DNA of 12,311 bases from JAYFRC01 sp034926415 (lineage in GTDB: Bacteria; Bacillota; Clostridia; Oscillospirales; Oscillospiraceae), in the NCBI GenBank assembly GCA_034926415.1, contig JAYFRC010000059.1:1-12311 (forward strand), written 5' to 3'. This document shows positions 7,231 through 12,311 of the stretch, one piece after another (the stretch's first letter is position 1; each line of letters opens with the position of its first letter). A program made the translations under genes and the position numbers. A model generated the notes under the pieces. The model searched no databases, was not told where the DNA came from, and worked only from the letters and a program-made list of their open reading frames with translations.

Positions 7231-7334
7231 CGCGAGGACGGGGAATGCGGGCAAAGAGCACGCCTTTACAGAGCCGTAAAAATGGCGCAGGAAAATACGG
7301 CGTAAAAACATACGGGAGGAGTTTTGCGGCGCAG

Positions 7335-7363
7335 GTGACAGGAGAACGATAATGTGGTAAAAT
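7335..7363 (+). promoter_or_regulatory. Predicted sigma-A promoter of the rlmI-type methyltransferase
   Basis: GTGACA at 7335-7340 (five of six consensus bases) and TAAAAT at 7358-7363 with a 17-nt spacer. The transcript would begin near 7370, about 40 nt before the ATG at 7410. Confidence 0.7.
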
Positions 7364-7409
7364 TGCTTAGCGCAGCAGCATTATGCGCCGCGCGAAAGGA
7401 ATTTCCAAT

Positions 7410-8639
7410 ATGAAAACTGAACGTCCATACCCAAGACTTTTTATAACGCCCAAGGGCGAGCGCGCCGCCGCCGCAGGACATCCGTGGGTCTACGGCGAGG
7501 AGATACTACGCGTTGAGGGCGAGCCCGTGAACGGCGCTCTCGCAGACGTCTTCGGCAAAAAGGGCAACTGGCTCGGCACGGGCTTTTACAACGATAATTC
7601 AAAAATCTCAGTCCGCATTATTTCAAGAAACGCGAACGACCGCTTTGACGGCGCGTTCTGGGAGCGCAGGCTTCGCTATGCCTGGGACTACCGCAAAAGC
7701 GTAATGGGCACGGACGACCTCACCTGCTGCCGCGTAATTTTCGGAGAGGCGGACGCGTTCCCAGGCCTCACCGTCGACCGCTTCGGCGACGTGCTCGTAG
7801 CGCAGGTCATGTCGCTCGGCATGGAGAAGATAAAAAGCACGCTTCTGCCTTTGCTCGTAAAAATACTGCGCGACGACGGACAAAACATTCGCGGGGTGTA
7901 CGAGCGCAACGACGCCGCGCTTCGCGAAAAGGAAGGCATGGCGCAGGGCAAGGGATGGTTTGAGCTTCCGGGAGAGACGCCGCCGGAGAGCACCGTGACG
8001 GATATCAAGGAAAACGGAATAATCTATCATGTGGATTTTGAGAACGGACAGAAGACGGGCTTTTTCCTCGACCAGAAATTCAACCGGCGCTCCGTCGCGG
8101 AGATCGCGCGCGGAAAGACCGTGCTCGACTGCTTCACGCACACGGGCTCCTTCGCTCTCAACGCCGCAAAGGGCGGCGCGAAGCATGTGATGGCGGTGGA
8201 TGTGTCCGAGAGCGCGGTGGCGATGGCGCGTGAAAACGCGAAAATAAACGGGCTCGAGGGCGTGATGGATTTTCGCGCAGCCGACGTGTTCGACCTTTTG
8301 CCGGAGCTTGAAAAACAGCCGCGCATATATGATTTCATAATCCTCGACCCGCCCGCGTTCACAAAGTCGCGAAAGACCGTGGCGAACGCAATCACAGGGT
8401 ACAAGGAAATAAACTACCGCGCGATGAAGCTGCTGCCACGGGGCGGATACCTCGCGACCTGCTCGTGCTCGCACTTTGCGACCGAAGAGCTTTTTCGCAG
8501 GATGCTGCGCTCCGCCGCGCGCGATGCGAACGTGGAGCTGCGGCAGGTCGAGGCGCGTCAGCAGTCGCGCGATCACCCGATACTTTGGAACGTGGGCGAG
8601 ACGGATTATCTCAAATTTTATATTTTCCAGGTGGTTTGA
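7410..8639 (+). CDS. rlmI: Class I SAM-dependent 23S rRNA (cytosine-C5) methyltransferase, RlmI/YccW family
   Basis: Predicted to methylate a cytosine C5 in 23S rRNA (C1962 in E. coli) using S-adenosylmethionine. Of 409 aa (family usually about 390-400): an N-terminal PUA RNA-binding domain at about 7-85 (GHPWVYGEEI), a central RlmI-type domain, and a Rossmann methyltransferase domain from about 205. Seen in that domain are GQKTGFFLDQ (213-222), the SAM-binding motif I LDCFTHTGSFALNAAKGG (239-256), DPPAF (313-317), and TCSCSH (350-355) bearing the catalytic-type cysteine. I chose ATG 7410 because AAAGGA at 7395-7400 lies 9 nt before it and the protein then starts at the PUA domain; an in-frame ATG at 7383 lacks such a site. 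The next gene starts 2 nt after the stop, so the two are probably coupled. The exact target base in this organism is inferred from the family. Confidence 0.92.
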   Translation: MKTERPYPRLFITPKGERAAAAGHPWVYGEEILRVEGEPVNGALADVFGKKGNWLGTGFYNDNSKISVRIISRNANDRFDGAFWERRLRYAWDYRKSVMGTDDLTCCRVIFGEADAFPGLTVDRFGDVLVAQVMSLGMEKIKSTLLPLLVKILRDDGQNIRGVYERNDAALREKEGMAQGKGWFELPGETPPESTVTDIKENGIIYHVDFENGQKTGFFLDQKFNRRSVAEIARGKTVLDCFTHTGSFALNAAKGGAKHVMAVDVSESAVAMARENAKINGLEGVMDFRAADVFDLLPELEKQPRIYDFIILDPPAFTKSRKTVANAITGYKEINYRAMKLLPRGGYLATCSCSHFATEELFRRMLRSAARDANVELRQVEARQQSRDHPILWNVGETDYLKFYIFQVV

Positions 8640-8641
8640 TT

Positions 8642-8980
8642 ATGGAGAGTTTTTTGTTTTGGTTCGACCTCGGAATGGCAGTTTTTATGATATTGCTAGC
8701 GCTGCCGTTTTTACTGTCGAAAAACGGTAAAGCATGCATACTTATGTCGGGCTACAACATGAAGTCGCCGGAGGAGCGCGCGAAATATGACGAGCCAAAG
8801 CTATGCCGCGTTTACGGACGGCGTATCGCGTCGTGGAGCGTGCCGTTCGTCATCGGATTCTTTATTGACCTCGCGCGGCCGGGGGTCGGGTGCCTTATCA
8901 GCTGGGTGCTGTTCTGCGCGCTGCTGGTCTGGCACATGGCGGACATCAACAGGAACCTCAATAAGAAATATTTGAAATAA
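8642..8980 (+). CDS. Small integral membrane protein, DUF3784-like
   Basis: Protein of 112 aa with three hydrophobic segments: about 5-26, 64-77 and 82-98. Between the first and second is a soluble loop, ILMSGYNMKSPEERAKYDE, followed by KLCRVYGRR; the SGYN...S.EE..KYD...LCR pattern is what I know from DUF3784 proteins of Firmicutes, whose function is unknown. ATG 8642 is preceded by AGGTGG at 8629-8634 within the end of the methyltransferase gene and lies 2 nt after that gene's stop, so it is translated from the same mRNA. A longer in-frame reading back to 8465 runs through the methyltransferase coding region and is not supported. The shared transcript need not imply a shared pathway. Confidence 0.8.
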   Translation: MESFLFWFDLGMAVFMILLALPFLLSKNGKACILMSGYNMKSPEERAKYDEPKLCRVYGRRIASWSVPFVIGFFIDLARPGVGCLISWVLFCALLVWHMADINRNLNKKYLK

Positions 8981-9019
8981 CCGGAGCATTTAGCACTGAC
9001 GATATTTCGGGAGAAATCC

Positions 9020-9073
9020 CCGCCATGTGTGCGCGCCGTCGGCTGGTCGCCCCTACGGGGTATAAAATGGCGG
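9020..9073 (+). repeat. Possible small dispersed inverted-repeat element
   Basis: CCGCCAT (9020-9026) and ATGGCGG (9067-9073) form a perfect inverted repeat around a GC-rich core. The core contains a CCCC-TAC-GGGG hairpin (9049-9059). On the minus strand the core reads GTAGGGGCGACC, a sequence I associate with short intergenic repeats in Oscillospirales genomes. It sits in the 115-nt gap between two convergent genes. Only one copy is in this window, so calling it a repeat is inference. Confidence 0.3.
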
Positions 9074-9095
9074 CTGCGCTGCGGAAACAATATAA

Positions 9096-9129
9096 AAAAC
9101 TCCCTGCGGAAAATTCCGCAGGGAGTTTT
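9096..9129. terminator. Bidirectional terminator shared by the rlmI unit and thrS
   Basis: A perfect 16-bp inverted repeat centred at 9112/9113, built from AAAACTCCCTGCGGAA and its complement, with A runs on one side and T runs on the other. It lies between the convergent DUF3784-like gene and thrS, 12 nt after the thrS stop codon, and has the form of an intrinsic terminator on both strands. Confidence 0.9.
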
Positions 9130-9140
9130 AATTTGCTTTA

Positions 9141-10928
9141 TTATCTCTTTGCCTTGCTCTCGACTTCACCCATTATCTTCTCGATAAAGGCGTCCATGTC
9201 CATCGAACCGAGGTCGCCGTCGGCGCGGTGACGGACTGCGACCATGTTGGCCTCGGCCTCCTTATCGCCGATGACGAGCATATAGGGCACTTTCTCGACC
9301 TGGCAGTCGCGAATTTTTCTGCCTATCTTCTCGTTGCGCGCGTCGAGCTCCACGCGAAGGCCCTTGGCGACGAGTTCGGACTGGACCTGCTTTGCGTAGT
9401 CGAGGCTCCTGTCCGTTATGGGCATCACGCGCACCTGCTCCGGCGCCAGCCAGCACGGAAGCGCTCCGGCGAACTTTTCTATCATGTACGCGAGCGTGCG
9501 TTCGTAGCAGCCGAGCGACGTGCGGTGGATGATATACGGGGTCTTCTTCTGGCCGGACTCGTCTGTGTACTCCATGCCGAAACGCTGAGCAAGCAGCATA
9601 TCTATCTGGATGGTTACGACGGTGTCTTCCTTGCCGAACACGTTCTTGTACTGGACGTCGAGCTTCGGCCCGTAGAACGCGGCCTCGTCAATGCCAATGG
9701 TGTATTTGACGCCGAGATCGTCGAGTATCTTCTGCATGACGTTCTGGGCGTGATCCCACTGCTCCTTGGTCCCCTCGTACTTGTTATCCGGGTTAGCCGG
9801 ATCCCACTGCGAGAAGCGGAAGGTGCAGTCCTCGAGCAGACCGACAGTCTCAAGGCAATACTTTGCGAGCTCCAGGCAGCCGCGGAACTCGTCTTCGAGC
9901 TGGTCGGGGCGGAGGATGAGGTGGCCTTCGGAAATGGTGAACTGGCGGACGCGGATAAGGCCGTGCATCTCGCCGGAGTCCTCTTTGCGGAACAGTGTAG
10001 ACGTCTCGCCGAGGCGCATGGGAAGGTCGCGGTAGCTGCGCGCGCGGTTCAGGAACACCTGATACTGGAACGGGCAGGTCATCGGGCGGAGTGCAAGGCA
10101 CTCCTTCGTTTCGTCGGCGGGATCGCCGAGAATAAACATGCTGTCGAGATAGTGATCCCAGTGGCCGGAGATTTTATAAAGCTCGCGCTTGGCCATGTAC
10201 GGAGTCTTTGTCAGAAGATATCCGCGCTTTTGCTCGACGTCTTCAACCCAGCGCTGAAGGAGCTGGATAACCCGAGCACCTTTCGGCAGCAGGATAGGAA
10301 GACCCTGACCGATGACGTCCACGGTGGTGAAGTATTCAAGATCGCGGCCGAGCTTGTTGTGATCGCGCTTTCTCGCTTCTTCCTGCTGCGCGAGATACGC
10401 GTCGAGCTCTTCCTTTTTCGGGAAAGCGACGCCGTAGATGCGCTGGAGCGTCTGGCGATTGCTGTCTCCGCGCCAGTAGGCGGCGTTGCAGGCGGTCAGC
10501 TTTATGCCGTTGCCTTTAATGCGGCCGGTGGAATCGAGGTGCGGGCCGGCGCACAGGTCTGTGAAATCGCCCTGCCTGTAAAAGCTTATGGTCGCGTCCG
10601 CAGGCAGGTCATTGATGAGCTCGATTTTATACGGCTCATCTTTCATAAGCTCAAGAGCTTCGGCGCGCGGGAGCTCGAAACGCTCGAGCTTGATCTTTTC
10701 CTTGCAGATTTTGCGCATCTCAGTCTCGATCTCAGCCAGCTTGTCGGGAGTGAAGGCGAAGGGCGAGTCCATGTCGTAATAGAACCCATTGTCTATCGAC
10801 GGGCCGATGGCGAGCTTGACCTCGGGGTGCAGGCGCTTTACGGCCTGGGCGAGGACATGGGAACAGGTATGCCAATAAGTGCGGCGGTACTGCTCGTTTT
10901 CAAATGTGTACTGGTTTTCTTCAAACAT
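9141..10928 (-). CDS. thrS: Threonyl-tRNA synthetase lacking the N-terminal TGS domain
   Basis: Charges tRNA-Thr with threonine in the cytoplasm. Of 595 aa, versus about 640 for the E. coli enzyme: the protein begins almost directly with the editing domain, whose catalytic pattern is His20-x3-His24 (HTCSH) and Cys126/His130 (CAGPH). The class II catalytic core follows, with motif 2 in the LGETSTLFRKEDSGE region (306-320) and motif 3 in RTSLGCYERTLAYMIEKF (469-486). Zinc ligands are Cys285 (MTCPF), His336 and His468, matching E. coli Cys334, His385 and His511 with a nearly constant offset. The C-terminal anticodon-binding domain starts near 495 (APEQVRVMPI). The offset of about 50 residues shows that the TGS domain is missing, not shifted. 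AAGGAGG lies 9 nt before the ATG and no earlier in-frame start is plausible, because the region upstream is the T-box leader. The shortened form is known among bacterial ThrRS proteins, so the enzyme should be active. Confidence 0.97.
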   Translation of the reverse strand: MFEENQYTFENEQYRRTYWHTCSHVLAQAVKRLHPEVKLAIGPSIDNGFYYDMDSPFAFTPDKLAEIETEMRKICKEKIKLERFELPRAEALELMKDEPYKIELINDLPADATISFYRQGDFTDLCAGPHLDSTGRIKGNGIKLTACNAAYWRGDSNRQTLQRIYGVAFPKKEELDAYLAQQEEARKRDHNKLGRDLEYFTTVDVIGQGLPILLPKGARVIQLLQRWVEDVEQKRGYLLTKTPYMAKRELYKISGHWDHYLDSMFILGDPADETKECLALRPMTCPFQYQVFLNRARSYRDLPMRLGETSTLFRKEDSGEMHGLIRVRQFTISEGHLILRPDQLEDEFRGCLELAKYCLETVGLLEDCTFRFSQWDPANPDNKYEGTKEQWDHAQNVMQKILDDLGVKYTIGIDEAAFYGPKLDVQYKNVFGKEDTVVTIQIDMLLAQRFGMEYTDESGQKKTPYIIHRTSLGCYERTLAYMIEKFAGALPCWLAPEQVRVMPITDRSLDYAKQVQSELVAKGLRVELDARNEKIGRKIRDCQVEKVPYMLVIGDKEAEANMVAVRHRADGDLGSMDMDAFIEKIMGEVESKAKR

Positions 10929-10962
10929 GATTTTTTCCTCCTTGTTAGGGGGCTGAGGCTAT

Positions 10963-10999
10963 AAAAAGAGCCCCGCCCCTGAAAAATCAGGGGTGGGGC
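10963..10999 (-). terminator. Conditional terminator of the thrS T-box
   Basis: On the minus strand GCCCCACCCCTGA pairs with TCAGGGGCGGGGC, with one A-C mismatch and a short T-rich loop, followed by CTTTTT. The CCACCCCTG part of its left arm can instead pair with the T-box core region CAGGGTGG, forming the alternative antiterminator. Confidence 0.93.
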
Positions 11000-11213
11000 G
11001 TTATGCTCCACGGTTCCACCCTGCTTACGGCGCTTAGAGCCGTCGCTTTGTGCCTCTGTAACGGGAGGTCCCGTCCCGGTCTACCGGCGCTTTCGCGCTT
11101 TCGATGGGCGGCTCGGGAATGGTCAGCGTCCGCGTTGCCGACAGGGGGCTTTCAGCATGTGCTCCCCTCTCTGGGACGGCGCGGCGGCGCAATTTCCGTC
11201 TTTGCCTTTTAAT
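10963..11213 (-). promoter_or_regulatory. T-box leader (tRNA-Thr-sensing riboswitch) of thrS
   Basis: Read on the minus strand, the leader holds stem I with the AGAGAGGGGAGC motif (from about 11171) and a specifier region CTGACCATTCCCGAGCC, in which ACC (11123 to 11121) is a threonine codon. Next comes the T-box core AGGGTGGAACCGTGG (11022 to 11008), whose AACC/TGG region pairs with the tRNA acceptor end. The 3' part folds either as the antiterminator or as the terminator. Uncharged tRNA-Thr should favour read-through into thrS. Promoter, leader and gene are directly continuous, with a transcript start near 11213. Confidence 0.95.
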
Positions 11214-11219
11214 AATTTG

Positions 11220-11247
11220 ATTATATCACCGTAGTTCCGCCTGTCAA
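11220..11247 (-). promoter_or_regulatory. Consensus sigma-A promoter of thrS
   Basis: On the minus strand TTGACA (11247 to 11242) and TATAAT (11225 to 11220), both perfect consensus, with a 16-nt spacer. Transcription should start near 11213 and give a leader of about 285 nt. The promoter lies 38 nt beyond the stop of the upstream membrane protein gene. Confidence 0.9.
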
Positions 11248-11284
11248 TGGCAAAACACGACAAATTTGTACGCCGAAAGCGGGT

Positions 11285-11617
11285 TCACTCCGGTTTTTCT
11301 TCAACGGGCGAGACATAGATCCCGCGGTTCCTGCGTGCATCAACATAAGCGACGGTGAGTATCGCCGTCGTTATATTGCAGAGCAGGAATATTCCGAAAA
11401 GGCGCATAGCACTGTAAACCATGACCGTTGACGCAGAGGCGGAGAAAGTGATGAATATCGACAACGCGAAGAAAAGTATTGGAAGCACGAGGCCGGGCAG
11501 AGCGCTGGCCTTGGCTCCGAGATGATATTCTATGCCGACTACTCCGAAAAACACGATGAGAAGAAAGACCATCAACCCGAGCAGGTTGCTGGCGAGTATG
11601 TGCATCAAACCGTCCAT
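11285..11617 (-). CDS. Small integral membrane protein, unknown function
   Basis: Protein of 110 aa with three strongly hydrophobic segments: about 8-30 (LASNLLGLMVFLLIVFFG), 40-60 and 65-90, then a short polar tail (YVDARRNRGIYVSPVEEKPE). I do not recognise a family. I chose the ATG at 11615-11617 because AAAGGAGC lies about 7 nt upstream of it and the promoter at 11660-11688 would start transcription between the two; a longer in-frame reading to 11755 would start before that promoter and adds a polar, unlike stretch. The gene is on the same strand as thrS. I see no terminator between its stop and the thrS promoter, so read-through into the T-box leader is possible. No catalytic residues are visible; a transporter helper or stress membrane protein cannot be told apart. 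Confidence 0.75.
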   Translation of the reverse strand: MDGLMHILASNLLGLMVFLLIVFFGVVGIEYHLGAKASALPGLVLPILFFALSIFITFSASASTVMVYSAMRLFGIFLLCNITTAILTVAYVDARRNRGIYVSPVEEKPE

Positions 11618-11659
11618 ATCCGACGCTCCTTTCCATTTGTTGGCCTCTATTATAAATAT

Positions 11660-11688
11660 ATTATAGTATATTTTCTGTTGCGGCTCAA
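11660..11688 (-). promoter_or_regulatory. Predicted sigma-A promoter of the 110-aa membrane protein gene
   Basis: On the minus strand TTGAGC (11688 to 11683) and a perfect TATAAT (11665 to 11660) with a 17-nt spacer. The transcript should start near 11653, about 36 nt before the chosen ATG, which supports that start. Confidence 0.75.
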
Positions 11689-11758
11689 TGCGCAAGTTGT
11701 TAATAATTTCAAAATTTTGCGTCGCGGAAACACCGAACGGGCGTTCAAAAATCACGTA

Positions 11759-11786
11759 TTGACTTAAACGGGAACACTGGTATTAT
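11759..11786 (+). promoter_or_regulatory. Predicted promoter of the aldo/keto reductase gene
   Basis: TTGACT at 11759-11764 and TATTAT at 11781-11786 with a 16-nt spacer; an overlapping TATACT at 11784-11789 (19-nt spacer) is an alternative -10. The gene faces away from the membrane protein gene, so the 209-nt gap 11618-11826 holds two divergent promoters. Confidence 0.6.
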
Positions 11787-11826
11787 ACTTATATGAAAAT
11801 TCAGCATGAAAAAAAGGAGGACAATT

Positions 11827-12311
11827 ATGAAAAAACTGGGATTTGGACTTATGCGCCTTCCGCTTACAGACCCGGCTGACCCGAAAAGTATAGATATGCC
11901 GCTTCTTATGAAAATGGCCGACGAGTTTATCGGTCATGGATTTACATATTTTGACACGGCTTACGTTTACCATTACGGCGAAAGCGAGAACGCGTTTAGA
12001 AAGGCCGTCGCGGAGCGCTATCCGCGCGACAGCTATACTATAGCGACGAAGCTGCGCATGCTTATACTGAAAACAAGGGAGCAGCAGGAAGCGCTTTTTG
12101 AAGAGCAGCTTCAAAAATGCGGAGTCGATCATTTTGATTACTACCTGCTTCATGCAATAGATTCAGGGATGTACGCCGTTGCGGAAAAGCTTGACAGCTT
12201 CGGTTTCCTCGCGGAGAAGAAAAAGGCAGGCAAGATACGATACGCCGGATTCTCCTATCACGACAACGCCGAGCTGCTCGACGAGATACTTACAAAGCAT
12301 CCCGAGGTCGA
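11827..12311 (+). CDS. Aldo/keto reductase, 3' end outside window
   Basis: NAD(P)H-dependent oxidoreductase of the aldo/keto reductase superfamily, a TIM-barrel enzyme acting on aldehydes or ketones in the cytoplasm. The 161 visible residues carry the catalytic tetrad: Asp43 (YFDTAYVY), Tyr48, Lys75 (IATK) and His109 (YLLHA), spaced as in the family. The N-terminal MKKLGFGLMRLPL and the stretch GKIRYAGFSYHDNAELLDEIL resemble the subgroup of about 370-400 aa that carries a C-terminal ferredoxin-like cysteine domain; that part would lie beyond the window. The start is firm: AAGGAGG at about 11814-11820 lies just before ATG 11827. The frame is open to the window end. The substrate cannot be told from the sequence. 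Confidence 0.92.
   Translation, partial: MKKLGFGLMRLPLTDPADPKSIDMPLLMKMADEFIGHGFTYFDTAYVYHYGESENAFRKAVAERYPRDSYTIATKLRMLILKTREQQEALFEEQLQKCGVDHFDYYLLHAIDSGMYAVAEKLDSFGFLAEKKKAGKIRYAGFSYHDNAELLDEILTKHPEV

Noticed and set aside
9228..10964. Open frame of 578 codons on the plus strand opposite thrS
   Set aside because: A shadow of the thrS codon pattern; thrS has all family motifs, a promoter, a T-box and a terminator, while this frame has no recognisable domain.
1..12311. CRISPR array, tRNA, rRNA, transposase or integrase
   Set aside because: No regularly spaced repeats, no cloverleaf or rRNA-like sequence, and no translated frame resembling a transposase or recombinase was seen.

Overview
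The window reads as chromosomal DNA from a Gram-positive anaerobe of the class Clostridia, probably an Oscillospirales-type gut lineage. The reasons are a T-box leader in front of thrS, strong AAGGAGG ribosome binding sites, near-consensus sigma-A promoters, an S-layer (SLH) protein with a Gram-positive-style signal peptide, a DUF3784 membrane protein, and a moderately high GC content. The taxonomic placement is inference; there is no rRNA in the window.

Left part (1-3150): the distal end of an oligopeptide/dipeptide ABC transporter operon. It holds a permease (oppC/dppC type, entering from the left edge) and two ATPases (oppD and oppF types). The genes are tightly packed, with a 12-nt gap and then an 8-nt overlap, and end at a strong terminator. 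The companion permease and the binding protein must lie upstream or elsewhere.

Middle part (3150-7230): a monocistronic, apparently highly expressed SLH-domain surface protein of 896 aa. It has its own promoter, a leader of about 157 nt with several hairpins, and a strong terminator. About 90 nt further on is a second terminator-like hairpin. It is followed by a small two-gene unit: a 197-aa protein that looks like a phage tail or receptor-binding protein, and a coupled 36-aa protein. That unit ends at a third terminator. No other phage genes are visible.

Right part (7230-12311): a 23S rRNA cytosine methyltransferase of the RlmI/YccW family with its own promoter, followed by a coupled small DUF3784-like membrane protein. 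Facing them is thrS on the minus strand, and the two units share a bidirectional terminator at 9096-9129. thrS encodes a threonyl-tRNA synthetase without the N-terminal TGS domain. It sits behind a textbook T-box leader with an ACC (Thr) specifier codon, so it should be induced by uncharged tRNA-Thr. Upstream of thrS and on the same strand is a 110-aa membrane protein of unknown function. Divergent from it is an aldo/keto reductase that runs off the right edge.

Most of the window is ordinary housekeeping and transport DNA. The least explained parts are the structured leader of the SLH gene, the orphan tail-fibre-like gene pair with the double terminator before it, and a small inverted-repeat element at 9020-9073. 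No CRISPR array, tRNA, rRNA, insertion sequence or integrase was found.
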